A stretch of DNA of 64,000 nt from Cyanoderma ruficeps (GCA_008694505.1 VZDJ01000594.1:13320014-13384013); one strand, 5' to 3'. Shown: positions 54,418-64,000, counted from the stretch's first letter. Program-made: numbers and translations. The notes: a model not told the origin generated them from the sequence alone.

Positions 54418-57400
54418 GTAAGTGTGCCTGCCAACCAGTCCCCTGCCAGCATGTTCCCTGCAGTGTACATCTCACCCTGGCCATGCCAGATCCCTTCTTG
54501 CACCCAAGCCATGGGCAGTGGGGGGTATCACTCCCAGGGGTGCTCCAGAGAATCCCCGTGCCAACCCTCCCACTGCTGCCTGCTCCCTTCCTCACTGCCA
54601 GCCCCTGGGAACCGGCAGGTGGCCATGCTCCTTGCTCCCTCTGCTCCCCTCCTTCATCCCAGGGCAAGTTCCTCTTTCTCTTTGAAGGAAAGGAGGTTTG
54701 TGGAGGATCTCATCACTCTCTACAACTATCTGAAATGAGGTTGTAGCCAGGAGGGAGTCAGTCTCTTCTCCCCAGTTACAAGGGTTAGGGCAAGAGGAAA
54801 TGGCCTCAAGTTGTGCCAGGAGAGGTTTAGATTGAATGTTAGGAAAAATTTCTTCATGGAAATGTTTATCAAGCGTCGGAACAGGCTACCCTGGGAAGTA
54901 GTGGAGTCACTACCCATGGAAGTATTTAAAAGACATGTAGATGTGGCATTTGGGTGCATGATTTACTGGTGGATTTGGAAGTGCTGGGTTAATGACTGGA
55001 TTCAATCTTGGAGGTTTTTTCCAACTTAGATTCTATGATCCTATGATTTTATCCACCATCAGAAATCCCTGAGACCAGTAGTTGTGAGGCAGGGGGGAGA
55101 GGGGTAGGATGGGAGAGGGTGCCCTGCCAACCCAGCCCTGCCATCCCGCAGAGACCGTGGCTGAGCTGAAATGCAGCTACCAGGAGCAGAACCTGCCGGT
55201 GACAGATGGGAGCCGGGAGCTGCACAGCCTCTGTGCCCAGCTAGAGTTCCTCCTGCAGGTACGGCTGCTCCTCCATCTCTGCTGCTCCCTGCCTTCTTTC
55301 CCCTTAGGCACAGCTGAGAGCAGAAGGGTCCCTGTGTTAACCATTCAGGGGATGGAATAACCCCACCCAGCATTGTCTGGCCCTGGGCGTCCCCAGCCAC
55401 CTGGACCAGCCTCTCCCTTGTCCACATGTGTAATTACATGTGCTGCAAAAGGGAAATTGAGGTATGGAGCCAGTGAAGAGAGGGACACCCAGACCCGCCC
55501 TGCTGGGGGAGCTGGCTGGATTCCAGCCCCACAGGGGCAGGCTGCAGGGAGCAGGGAACACTCTCAAAAAAGAAAGTCCAAGCTTGTACCTCTGCCAGTT
55601 TGACCTCAAGGAGAAGAGGAGCTTCTTTGGGCAGCGCAAGGACTATTGGGACTTCTTGTGCCAGGGCCTAGCACGGTGCCGGCAGGAGCACGAAGGCATT
55701 CACTTTGTCACCTCCCTGGACAAGGTGGGCATGGGCTGGTGGGATCCCCAGAGACTTGTGCTCACACACAGGCTTTTGCCTGCTTGTGGGTGCACATGCA
55801 CCTGTGCACAGGCGCACACTCACCTGGGCACCAAGTATTTGTCCTCTGGGGCTATAAACAGTTTTGTCCCCTCTGGCATCCCCACTGCACCCCAACCCTA
55901 GCCCTAGGGACTCTATTTCCCCCTGCATGGGCTGAGAGGGAGGTGTGGGGGAGGGGAGGGACAGACTGGAGTGACAGGGATTGATAACCCCCCTCTCCCC
56001 TGCAGCTAAAGACCCCTGTGGGCAGGGGCCGAGCCTTTCTGCGGTACTGCCTGGTGCACCGGCAGCTGGCAGAGTCCCTGCAGCTCTGCCTCCTTGACCC
56101 TGAGAGCCTCTGGTGAGAGCAGGGGCACAGTGAGGGGATGCTCGTGGTGGTGGGGACATGGCCAGAGTGAGGAATGGCCTGCAGCAGCCAGTCAGCCGAG
56201 GTGCTGCAGGCATGTGTACCTGTCCAGGGCATAGAGGGATGCATGAGCCTGTTTTGTGGTTGCAGCGAGTGGTACTACGCCCGCAGCCCCTTCCTGAGCC
56301 CCCAACGGCGAGCAGAGATCCTGGGCAGCCTCTACGAGCTGGACTGTGTCACTTTCCACCTGGCCCTGCACAGGGGTGACCTGGACACCGCCTGGCCCAT
56401 GTTCTCTGAGTGAGCTTGGGGACACTGGGGGCACCAAGGGCATTGGCAGCACTGGGAAGGTCAAGGGCATCAGAGGCACCTGGGGCTTAGCATCACAGAA
56501 AAACCTGTGTGTGTGCATTGTCCCACTGCCCTAGACCCCAGACAGCACTCCAGATGTGCCAGCTCTCCAGATGTGGCCCCAGGAGAGCACAGTCACTGGC
56601 ATCAGCGTGCACACCCTGCCTGTGCCTGCCAACATGCCAAATGCATATGTACATACACACAAAGCCATCCTCTGCCAAGTATATCCCTGCTGCAACACTG
56701 TGACACTGTGACATGACACACGGGGACACATGTATGTGCTTGCACACCCTGTCCTGCTGCCCCCTAAATTCCTAGACTGGCTGTGCCCAGGGAGCCTAAA
56801 TGGAGGGTGGTGAAGTCCTGTTCACCTTGGGGTGAACAGGAGTCCTGAGCCCTGTGTCCCCTCTAGGCCACTGGTACGGCCCAGCCCAGTGATCAGGAAC
56901 AGCCCAGCAAAGACAGCCCTGCAGACAGACAGACAGACTGTGGCACGTGGATCATCTGATGGCATTGGCCATCCCACTGTGGCAATCCATGGGGCACCAG
57001 CCCATCTGTGCCCACCCACTTTGGCTGCCCTGCAGGCAGGGAGTGTGAAAATGGAAGAGGGAGATGTAGAGGATGGGGAGGTGAAGAAGGACATGGAAGA
57101 GGAGGATGAAGAGGAGGTGAAGAAGGATGACAGTGAGGATACAAAGGAGGTGAAGGTGGAGAATGTGGAAGTGGACATGGAGAAGGATGTGGAGGAGGAT
57201 TTGGGAGAGAAGGATGAAGAGTTGGAGGAGGTGAAGAATGTGGATGTAGAGGAACCGGAGGATGCACATGGTGCTGGCAAAGCAGCCCAGACTGATGGTA
57301 CTGGAGAGCCTGGCATGTCCCCACTGCCCACAGGCACAAGGTGCATGCTGGGGTCTCTGTCACTGGTGCCCAGGCAGCCGGGTGGGACAGAGGAATCCCT

Positions 57401-59305
57401 GCAGGCACTGGTGTCCCAGCTGAGGGCCGAGCTGGGCCAGCGTGAGGCGGCAGCACAGGCGCTGGCGGCGCGGCTGGAGCGGGCGGAGCTGCGGCACCGG
57501 CGGCAAGAGGACGGCAGTGCCCGGCGGGCCCAGCTGTGGGCACGCGAGGCTGAGGCACTGCGGGAAACCAACACCTTCCTGGAGCGGGCACTGGAGGCAG
57601 CGCTGGCAGCGGGGGACCTGGGGGCACTGGCACGGGCACAGGAGCAGGCACGGGGCTGGCAAGAGGTGGCAGAGGAGCGGGGTGCCCAGCTGGCCAGGGT
57701 GCTGGCAGAGGCGGCGGCGCTGACCTCACGCCTGCAGGAATGCCAGGAAGCGCTGATGGCGGCAGGACGGACGGACGCGATGAAGCATGCTGGTACCTCA
57801 AATGAGGTGGCTGCCGTGGAGGAGGTGCTGCGCCAGGCACTGCAGCTCGCCCGTGGTCCCCAGGAGCCCACACCAGCTCCCCAGGCAGAAGGGGAACCCA
57901 GCACGGTCACCAGCATGGCCATGGTATGGGCAAGTCCAAGGGGATCCCGTGGTGGGGTGGGGGTTTGGGGTCCAGAATTGAGACCCCGCTCTCCCCCAGC
58001 GCCTGGCCAGCCTGGCTGCAGCAGCACAGGAGGAGACCTGGCAGAGCCGGCAGCAGCTCCAGGCCCAGCAACAGGAGATGGCACGGCTGCAGGAGGAGCT
58101 CAGCAGGTTGGGAAAGGACCCCTACTTCCACCACCCATCACCCCACAGTGGGACCTCCTACAGGAACCTGCCACATGGTTTCCCTTGGGGCCCCCAATGA
58201 TGTCCTGCTTGGACACTGAGGAACAGCACCAGGGGATTGGCAGGGGGAGGGAGGGAAGGATTTGAGGGGGGAGGACTGGAGGGAGGGGCCAACTTGGGAC
58301 TGATAGGTAGATGGAGAGGTAGGTGGGCAGAGAGTTGAAGTGGTTTGGCATTAGTAGATAGAGAGAGGGAAGGAGGGATCAATTTAAGATGAATGGATGG
58401 AGATGGGACGGTGGATGGAGAGACTCAGGGATGAATTTGAGGCGAGTAGATGGGTGGGTGGGCAGAAGACCAGGCATATGGATGTGGAAAAAAATGGATG
58501 AACATTGGGGAAACGGATGGGTGGCAGATGGCAAAGTGGCTGTGAGGATGGGGAGAGAGCTTGAGGATGGATGGGGAACAGCAGAGAAAAGAAGGGAGGG
58601 AGGAAAGGAGGGAGGGAACGAGGGAGAGAGGGAGGGAGGAACCAGCGGCGGGAGGTTTGTCCGCATGCATGGAGGGATGGAGAGACGACCAGCTGAGAGA
58701 CAGGGGGACCGTGTCGCCACTGCCCCGTGCCAGGGCCCGGCAGGACGGTGAGCGCTGGGCATCGGCGCTGCAGCGGGCGCAGCGGGAGGCGCTGGAGCGG
58801 GAGGCCACGCGCGGCGCCGAGCAGGCACGGCAGCAGGAGCTCATCCGCGACATGAAGGGGCGGCTGCTGGAGTTGCTGCGGTGAGGGCGCCGGGGACTCC
58901 ACGCGAGGGCAAGGGGACACAACCCCTTTGCCCAGAGGAGGGCACCAGAGCCCAGGAAAATCCAGAGCTGACCTCTTCCCCTCCCGCAGGGAGAAGGATG
59001 CCCTGTGGCAGAAGACAGAGGGCATTGACACCCCGACGCTCAGTCCGGTGCCCCGCGACCCAGGGTTGTGTGCCCGCTGCCACAAGGATTTCCGCCTCCT
59101 CTCCCGGCGGTACAACTGCAGGTGGGCTACGGGGGGGGAAATGGGGGTGGCACTGGCACAGTGCAGGCATGGCTCAGCTCTCACCTCCTGCTGTCTCAGC
59201 AGGCTGTGCCAGGGCAAAGTGTGCCACACATGCTCCGTGGACATGGGCAAGCACGGCCGCTGCTGCCTCATTTGCTACCAGCAAAGGCACCCACAGGCAA
59301 CATGA
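54372..59305 (+). CDS. RUFY4: RUN and FYVE domain-containing protein 4 (gene span)
   Basis: Ten coding exons joined at AG/GT sites with consistent phase give 691 codons plus TGA, longer than human RUFY4 (571 aa). Order: N-terminal RUN domain (about residues 30-176), acidic low-complexity linker (239-309), coiled coils (about 351-610) and a C-terminal FYVE-like zinc finger (about 636-685). RUFY proteins are Rab and Arl effectors on endosomes and lysosomes; mammalian RUFY4 interacts with Rab7 and promotes autophagy and lysosome clustering in dendritic cells. Position between TNS1 and a CXCR gene matches human 2q35. It is transcribed away from TNS1 and towards the receptor gene. Confidence 0.95.
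54418..55151 (+). other. RUFY4 intron 1 with CR1 insertion
   Basis: 734 bases, about half of it a CR1 LINE fragment. Nothing else recognised. Confidence 0.85.
54690..55050 (+). mobile_element. CR1 LINE 3' fragment
   Basis: Begins near ggaggatctcatcactctct and acaactatctgaa, includes gttaggaaaaatttcttcat and ggaacaggctaccctgg, and ends with the CR1 hallmarks ggttttttccaact and attctatgatcctatgat. It is 5'-truncated, as most CR1 copies are, and has no complete open frame. It lies in sense orientation in RUFY4 intron 1. Confidence 0.92.
55152..55258 (+). CDS. RUFY4: RUFY4 exon 2, start of RUN domain
   Basis: A 107-nt exon with acceptor cccgcag and donor gtacgg. It reads TVAELKCSYQEQNLPVTDGS then RELHSLCAQLEFLLQ. 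The ELH-LC--LE-LLQ motif opens the RUN domain in RUFY proteins. Confidence 0.94.
55259..55598 (+). other. RUFY4 intron 2, nothing notable
   Basis: 340 bases; nothing recognised. Confidence 0.85.
55599..55724 (+). CDS. RUFY4: RUFY4 exon 3, RUN domain
   Basis: A 126-nt exon with acceptor ctctgccag and donor gtgggc, phase 0 at both ends. It reads FDLKEKRSFFGQRKDYWDFL then CQGLARCRQEHEGIHFVTSL. KDYWDFLC is diagnostic of RUFY RUN domains and shared with human RUFY4. Confidence 0.97.
56006..56112 (+). CDS. RUFY4: RUFY4 exon 4, RUN domain
   Basis: A 107-nt exon with acceptor cctgcag and donor gtgaga. It reads LKTPVGRGRAFLRYCLVHRQ then LAESLQLCLLDPESL. LKTP-G-GRAF-R--L is the core RUN motif. Confidence 0.97.
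56266..56409 (+). CDS. RUFY4: RUFY4 exon 5, end of RUN domain
   Basis: A 144-nt exon with acceptor gttgcag and donor gtgagc. It completes Cys and reads EWYYARSPFLSPQRRAEILG then SLYELDCVTFHLALHRGDLD and TAWPMFSE across the junction. It matches EWY--RSPLL and WPMFSE of human RUFY4. Confidence 0.97.
56410..56866 (+). other. RUFY4 intron 5, nothing notable
   Basis: 457 bases; nothing recognised. Confidence 0.85.
56867..57923 (+). CDS. RUFY4: RUFY4 exon 6, acidic linker and first coiled coil
   Basis: A 1057-nt open stretch with acceptor ccctctag and donor gtatgg, covering residues 177-529. The first 60 residues are Ala/Pro-rich. Residues 239-309 are dominated by Glu, Asp, Lys and Val (for example MEEEDEEEVKKDDSEDTKE). 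From about residue 351, heptad-like EESLQALVSQLRAELGQREA and following Ala/Arg/Glu-rich sequence predict a long coiled coil. The frame stays open throughout, but an internal intron (for example ending at the acceptor-like gcccacag near 57333) cannot be excluded. GC content rises sharply from about 57400. Confidence 0.85.
58000..58106 (+). CDS. RUFY4: RUFY4 exon 7, coiled coil
   Basis: A 107-nt exon with acceptor ctcccccag and donor gttggg. It reads RLASLAAAAQEETWQSRQQL then QAQQQEMARLQEELS, a Gln-rich coiled coil typical of RUFY proteins. Phase 0 in, 2 out. Confidence 0.9.
58107..58733 (+). other. RUFY4 intron 7, purine-rich
   Basis: 627 bases with ggatgga and gggagggagg tracts (about 58385-58640), a short-period polypurine low-complexity region that may be able to form G-quadruplexes. 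No exon. Confidence 0.85.
58734..58880 (+). CDS. RUFY4: RUFY4 exon 8, coiled coil
   Basis: A 147-nt exon with acceptor cgtgccag and donor gtgagg. It reads ARQDGERWASALQRAQREAL then EREATRGAEQARQQELIRDM and KGRLLELL. The MK-R-LEL ending aligns with human RUFY4 just before the FYVE finger. Confidence 0.93.
58990..59121 (+). CDS. RUFY4: RUFY4 exon 9, FYVE-like finger first half
   Basis: A 132-nt exon with acceptor cccgcag and donor gtgggc. It reads EKDALWQKTEGIDTPTLSPV, then GLCARCHKDFRLLSRRYNC. C-x2-C and the basic RRYNCR patch begin the FYVE fold. The canonical R-HHC-R motif is replaced by RRYNC, so phosphatidylinositol 3-phosphate binding may be weak or absent, as in human RUFY4 (RRYPC). Confidence 0.95.
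59203..59305 (+). CDS. RUFY4: RUFY4 exon 10, FYVE-like finger second half and stop
   Basis: A 103-nt exon with acceptor ctcagcag, completing Arg. It reads LCQGKVCHTCSVDMGKHGRC then CLICYQQRHPQAT and TGA at 59303-59305. It supplies the remaining C-x2-C pairs (LCQG-VCHTC and CCLIC). The protein ends a few residues after the finger, like human RUFY4. Confidence 0.95.
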
Positions 59306-60540
59306 GCTGGGACAGCAGCCCTGGCACCGTGGCTGGGACACCTCCTGCCCTGGCTGCCTCCTCTTGGACTTACTGGGTACCCAGGTGTCCAAGGCCTGCA
59401 TGCAGGTCCTACTTCCCAACATTTTGGGTTTGACATGTGTCCTTCTTGCGGCTGGTCCACAAAGAGAAAACCTACTCATTTCTGCTACCCCTGTGGCTTC
59501 TGTGTCATCTATCAGTCACTGCCAGATTGATGCTTGGGTTGGGTGCAGGCTGGGGAATGCTGACGCGGGTATGTTCAAGTCCTCCTGGGGGGAAACCATC
59601 CCCAAAAAGGGTGGCCCAGCTGCAGCCAGGGTGAGCCACTGCCTGCACTATCCCACAGTGGGGAGAGTAGACGGCTCTTGGCCAACAGCCCTGGCTTCCT
59701 ATCATGCTGCAAGGAACCACTTGGGCAAGAGGTTTCTCAAACGCAAAGGTGATGGGCTGTCCTTGCTCAGTACCCCCACTGACTCTGTTCTGCCTCAAGT
59801 CCCCAGGGTTTCCACCTGGGTGCTGGAGACCCCCATACCCCCCCAAGAGCCAGCACATGGGTGACATCCACTGATGTCCCCATTGTTATGGACACCTAGG
59901 AAGCTGGATCAAGGTCAGTGGAGGAGCAGTGTGGGACTCCAGTGGAGAGATGCATAGGTGTGCTGGGGCAGGAATCCTGAGGCCTGGCACACAGAGTGGC
60001 AGGAGAGTCCCCAGCAGGGTCACAGTCCCTCCTTCAGCTCCTCGACCCCAGTCAAGTGTCAGCCCTGGTTGCCCAAGCCAGGGCGGAAACATCCCGGTTG
60101 TGTAAGGGACAGGTTCCCAGCCCTTTGCACAACAATGTCCTGACACCATGGTTGAAGGGGAGCGGGGGTGCCTGGGGTGCTCACACCCTTCAGGCAGGGG
60201 TCACAGGGCTGGCTCAGTATGAGGGGCTGCTCAGAGATCTTTCAGTGATTTGCTCTGCTTAGGGTTGGGAAAGCAATGACTTTGTCCCCAGGTGGGATAG
60301 GCTCCACATAGAGACCTCTGTACCATCAAAGTGCCAGGACCTGTGGAGAGCTGTAGGAAGCAAAACCTGGGCTTGGGTCCCCTGTGGGGATGCATAGGAT
60401 GCTGAACCTTGTCCTGGAAGAAGGGTTACCCACGCTCTGACAGGTTCAGCAGGCATCACTGTTTTGGTACTGTCCCCAGAGAGGTGCCCTGGCCCTGTCC
60501 TGCCATTTCCTTTCCTGTGGCAAAGAGGAGCCAGACATTG
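59306..60540. other. RUFY4 3' flank / intergenic
   Basis: The 3' untranslated region of RUFY4 must begin here, but I find no clear AATAAA on the plus strand. Otherwise featureless GC-rich DNA between two convergent genes. Confidence 0.7.
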
Positions 60541-60861
60541 GTAACCAAACTACCAACTCCTTTATTGCTGGATGGTCATCAGGTAAAAACACCATCCCCA
60601 AAGAAGGCTCACAGGATTCCCAGGGTCACAGGCTTTGTCCCAAAGAGAGGGGAGGGTGGACACTTGACATCACTCCATTGGCAATGGGGTCCTACCACCT
60701 CGCCACCTAAGCCTCCTTCCAGTTGGGGTCCAGCATCCAGTGGTGGCCCTGCCCATCCTCATGGCATTACCACCCACATTCCAGGGGGCTAGATGAAGAT
60801 GCTGAGCTGTGTGGGGTGCTGGGACCTGCTGGTACCCACAAGGGCTGGGTCTCAGAAGGGC
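60541..60861 (-). other. CXCR2: 3' untranslated region of the CXCR2-like gene
   Basis: Runs from the stop codon to about 20 bases past the poly(A) signal at 60566-60561. The 3' limit is approximate. Confidence 0.7.
60561..60566 (-). terminator. CXCR2: Poly(A) signal AATAAA
   Basis: TTTATT on the plus strand reads AATAAA on the minus strand, about 300 bases after the receptor stop codon, in the sequence ccagcaataaaggagtt. Confidence 0.8.
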
Positions 60862-61938
60862 TCAGAGGGTGGTGGATGTATTGCCAGAAGTGGAAGCATA
60901 GGAGGTGCGGCCATAGCGGGCAACGGCATCCTTGCTGATCAGCCCACGCTGCGCCAGGATCTTGAGGAAGCTGTTGCGAAACTTTTGACCGATGAAGGCA
61001 TAGATGATAGGGTTGATGCAGCTGTGGGCAAAGCCCAGGACCTGCGTGACAGAGAGGGCCGTGTCGATGCGGTTCCTCCTCTCACAGGTCTCGGCAATGG
61101 CCCGTGTCCTCATGAGGGTGTCGCTCACCAGTGTGATGTTGTAGGGCAGCCAGCAGATGAGGAAGACCAGCACCACAGCAAAGATGACCTTCATGGCCCG
61201 CTGCTTCTGAGCATTCTTGGTCTGCAGGAGGGTGTGGATGGTGACGCCATAGCAGAAGAGCATCACCAGGAGGGGCAAGACAAAGCCGAATGTCTGCGGC
61301 AGGATCCGCAGCACTACCCGCCACTTGGCCGTGTCCTCGCCACTGATGCGCTCATAGCACACGGTGCCATTGTTAGGTGAGCGGAAAGCCTCACGAAAGA
61401 GCAGCACGGGCAGGGAGAGCAGAATGGAGAAGATCCAGATGCCCAAGCAGACAAACTTCACCCAGTGCCTCTTCTCCGTGGCAGCCCGTGTGGCATAGAC
61501 GATGGCCAGGTAGCGGTCCACGCTAATGCAGGCCAGCAGAAGGATGCCGCTGTAGAAGTTGGCTTCCTGCAGCACAGAGATGGCTTTGCACATCACAGTG
61601 CCAAAGACCCACTCGTGGGCTCGGTAGGCTGCCCAAAGCGGCAGGCTCAAAGCAAAGAGCAGGTCTGCCACAGCCAGGTTGAGCAGGTAGACATCAGTGA
61701 CAGAGCGGCTGGTGTGGCTGGAGGTCACCACCAGCACCACCAGCCCATTCCCCACCACACTGAGGATGAAGACAAGGCAGTAGATCACCATCACCAGGTA
61801 CTTGTTGAGGACAGAGCTTTCAGGCCGGCATGGAGAGGATGAGATAGCAGTGTCAGGCATGGCTGTACTGTAGTCATAGGTGTAGTTGTAAAGGTAGAAG
61901 ATGTTGGAGAAATCCCCACTGTAGGACAAGGACTCCAT
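60862..61938 (-). CDS. CXCR2: ELR-CXC chemokine receptor (CXCR1/CXCR2 type)
   Basis: A single coding exon of 358 codons plus TGA. The start at 61938 follows a splice acceptor (tgctccacag) by five bases, so an untranslated exon lies upstream. Seven membrane segments are visible, with the TM1 GNGLVV motif, LAVADLLF in TM2, [12 protein letters not shown] at the end of TM3, CWLPYN in TM6 and NPIIYAFIG in TM7. One Cys sits in the N terminus and one in each extracellular loop, as in chemokine receptors. The N terminus is Tyr- and Asp-rich (candidate sulfation) with an NYT sequon at 18-20. The tail ends GNTSTTL, a PDZ ligand like that of human CXCR2. The receptor binds CXCL8-type chemokines and signals through Gi in heterophils. 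Whether it is the orthologue of CXCR1 or CXCR2 is not settled by sequence alone. Confidence 0.9.
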   Translation of the reverse strand: MESLSYSGDFSNIFYLYNYTYDYSTAMPDTAISSSPCRPESSVLNKYLVMVIYCLVFILSVVGNGLVVLVVTSSHTSRSVTDVYLLNLAVADLLFALSLPLWAAYRAHEWVFGTVMCKAISVLQEANFYSGILLLACISVDRYLAIVYATRAATEKRHWVKFVCLGIWIFSILLSLPVLLFREAFRSPNNGTVCYERISGEDTAKWRVVLRILPQTFGFVLPLLVMLFCYGVTIHTLLQTKNAQKQRAMKVIFAVVLVFLICWLPYNITLVSDTLMRTRAIAETCERRNRIDTALSVTQVLGFAHSCINPIIYAFIGQKFRNSFLKILAQRGLISKDAVARYGRTSYASTSGNTSTTL

Positions 61939-61943
61939 TTTGC
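61939..61943 (-). other. CXCR2: 5' untranslated bases of the coding exon of the CXCR2-like gene
   Basis: Five bases (gcaaa) between the acceptor tccacag and the ATG. A 5' non-coding exon in the flanking 2 kb or beyond is expected from the family gene structure. Confidence 0.7.
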
Positions 61944-64000
61944 CTGTGGAGCACAAAATGGCATGAGTGTGGGGGGGCAGTGTTGTGGACTGGGGTGACA
62001 GCATGTCTGGGTCCTCTGGCATTTCCACTGTCCCCCAGGTCCCCTCTCAGCCAGTGGGCAGCTCTCCTTCATCACTCCACTGTGACAGAGGACACAGCAT
62101 CCACACTGTGCCAGGTAATGGTCAGTGCTGCAGGCAGACACTGTTCCTCATATGCCCCTTTTTAAAACACCCCCTGCATGCCTCAGTCTCCTGCATTTCA
62201 CGCCAATCCTCTCCCTTTCCTGACTCCTGTGGAAGAAGGGATTCCCCCACAGACTGATCACCTCTTCTCAGTTTGGGGGCCTTACCCACCAATGTAACAT
62301 CACATCACTCCAGGAGACACCTGGATCCTCCAGAAATCCTGGGCTCCCCTGCTTACTGTGGGTCCTTCAAAAGCCTCTCAGCTCTTTGGGCATCTCAGAG
62401 CCCCTCAGGCACCTCCAAAGTTCTCCAAGTACCCCTGTATCCCTGCAGCCTCTCCACCCCCTCAAGCATTGCTGCTGTGATGCCTGGAACAGAGCTGCCC
62501 CTCCTGCCACCTCAGCCAGCAGCAAGGCTGTGGTCACGGTGCCTGGTGCAGGCAGCACTCAAGGTCTGAAGGTGTTTTTGTGCCCTTCTTCCACCTCCTG
62601 GTCTTGCTCCTGCGGGAGGGGTTTCAAGCCCCGGACGGAAAGGCATGTCACACTTTACAGGCAGCTTTGGAAATATTGCATCTCTGGTTTTCCTGTTGCT
62701 CTGCTGGGCAGTGCCGTGTCCCCCCCGTGCTTGGCCTCAATGGGGAAATCACAGGTGGCAGTCACATAAGAGATGGTAAACTTGTTCTGTTCCTGCCTCC
62801 CCAGAGACCACTGGCTTTCAGTCTTCTCCCAGAATGGATCTGGACTCTTGTTTCACACCAGCTTCACCCCTCTGTCCCATTTCTGAGCCCCCAACCCCTC
62901 CAGGGCTTGGAGATGCCAGGACTGCTTCAGGTGCTGAGTCCCAGATCCCTGGGCATCCCCAGCTCCAAGCTGATCCTTGGAGCCAAAACCATCCCTGGAA
63001 CCAACTTTCTCCTTTTGCCTGATGTGAATTCCCTGCTGCAGCTGGGCTGGTGCTAGTACCCAGAAAAATCTCTCCCTGGCTCTGCTGTATCCTCTCTTGC
63101 AGTGATCCAGCAATGGAAATCCTGGGATTGTGATCCCAGGGTGGTGATGCTGGATGCTGAGGCATCAGCATCCTGGAGGACCACAACCAGGGATGCTGCC
63201 AGTGCTGATGGGGGAATGTCCTCCCAAGTGGGGCTGCCACAGGCACGGGGCAGAGCCTGATGCCAGTGCTTCCTCTCCATCTATTTCTGGCGGCTGCTTT
63301 CTCTCTCCCCACTCCAAAATTCTGGTGGTTCCTCTGGAACTGGGTATTCCCCCCAAGTATACCACGCACAGATACCCCACAGCTGGCCCAGATGGAGGGA
63401 ACAAGAAGCACTCCATTTCCCCTCCTGACCCTGGAAGGGCTGGGGGACAACGGGGTAGCCCTGGGGCTCCCAGTGGGGAGGAAAGAGGGACGGATCCTCA
63501 CAGCTCATTGCTGTGCAAGGAAATGGGAGCAGGCACTTTTTCCCTGCGGCACCCAAGGCTGACATCCCTGCAGGCTGTGGACGTTTTTCACCCCAGATGA
63601 GCCTTCAGCACAGCCTTGGGTGCTCCCATCAACCACCTCCCTTTACCCTCACATCAAGCAACCTCTTGGGCAGCTGGAGCAACCCACCCCAGCCCCCAGC
63701 CTGTTCCACATGTAAAGGGGCTCAGATGGGTGCTGTGGGGCTGTCAAAGCCCAAGGAAAGCTACAATCTCTACTGGTGCACCCCATGGACTCACTTGCTG
63801 CTGTTGCTGTCCCCTCCAATGTGGGGTCTTCTGATCCAAAGTTGTTTCTCACCGGGAAGCACACAGGTACAGGTTTAAATCCAAATGTCACCCCCAAAGG
63901 CCTCCAGTACAAAGTGTGGTGGGATGCAGGGCAGCACCAGACCCAGGGCTCTCGCCAGCCAGAGGATCCTTCACCTGCGCCTGCTGCTGTGCCAGTACCC
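61944..64000. other. Upstream intron / 5' flank of the CXCR2-like gene
   Basis: No coding exon recognised. Two adjacent perfect inverted repeats lie at 63121-63140 and 63152-63173. Open frames are compositional. Confidence 0.7.
63121..63173. repeat. Two adjacent perfect short inverted repeats
   Basis: CCTGGGAT-tgtg-ATCCCAGG (63121-63140) and GGATGCTGA-ggca-TCAGCATCC (63152-63173) each have fully complementary arms with a 4-base loop, separated by 11 bases. Confidence 0.85.

Noticed and set aside
56822..58084. 420-codon minus-strand open frame
   Set aside because: It is the antisense shadow of RUFY4 exon 6; Ser-rich sequence arises from the reversed GAG/GCA codons.
1..64000. Bacterial-type systems such as CRISPR arrays, operons or toxin-antitoxin pairs
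   Set aside because: All supported genes are intron-containing vertebrate genes; the only tandem array is a contiguous 29-bp minisatellite without unique spacers.

Overview
This window looks like a GC-rich piece of a bird genome, most likely a passerine. It carries intron-split vertebrate genes with long introns full of CA/TG and purine-rich low complexity. A CR1 LINE 3' end lies at 54690-55050. A short element at 19250-19389 has a tRNA-Ile-like head and a CR1-like tail, the architecture I know from the passerine SINE TguSINE1. Gene content and order (TNS1, RUFY4, CXCR1/2-type receptor) match the human 2q35 neighbourhood.

From 1 to 50553 the minus strand is the 5' three-fifths of tensin-1 (TNS1); the gene continues beyond base 1. 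I could chain 22 coding exon segments with consistent GT/AG sites and reading phase. They encode a C1 zinc finger (43991-42673, last ligand at 27728-27690), the PTEN-like phosphatase and C2 region (22403-17647), and the start of the long disordered central region (8329-6629, 485-307, 71-1). The SH2 and PTB domains are outside the window. Three alternative first coding exons are visible, each in a CpG-rich stretch. Those at 50553 and 47443 lead into the C1 domain. The one at 35484 skips it and gives the short N terminus known from chicken tensin.

From 54372 to 59305 the plus strand carries a complete ten-coding-exon RUFY4 gene (691 codons predicted): RUN domain, an unusually acidic linker, coiled coils and a C-terminal FYVE-like zinc finger. 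TNS1 and RUFY4 are head to head, with about 3.8 kb of mostly featureless intergenic DNA between their start codons. From 61938 to 60862 the minus strand has a single-exon ELR-type chemokine receptor (CXCR2-like, 358 aa) with a clear poly(A) signal at 60566-60561; it is tail to tail with RUFY4. The last 2 kb are its upstream intron or flank, with no further coding exon seen.

The genes do not form an operon-like unit. TNS1 links integrins and actin at focal adhesions, RUFY4 is a Rab/autophagy effector, and the CXCR2-like receptor directs heterophil/neutrophil migration. Apart from these exons the window is intronic or intergenic. Other notable structures are a 29-bp minisatellite (33081-33580), a TG/CA alternating tract (44290-44880), several perfect short palindromes, intronic CpG-rich patches and four assembly gaps at homopolymer or simple repeats.
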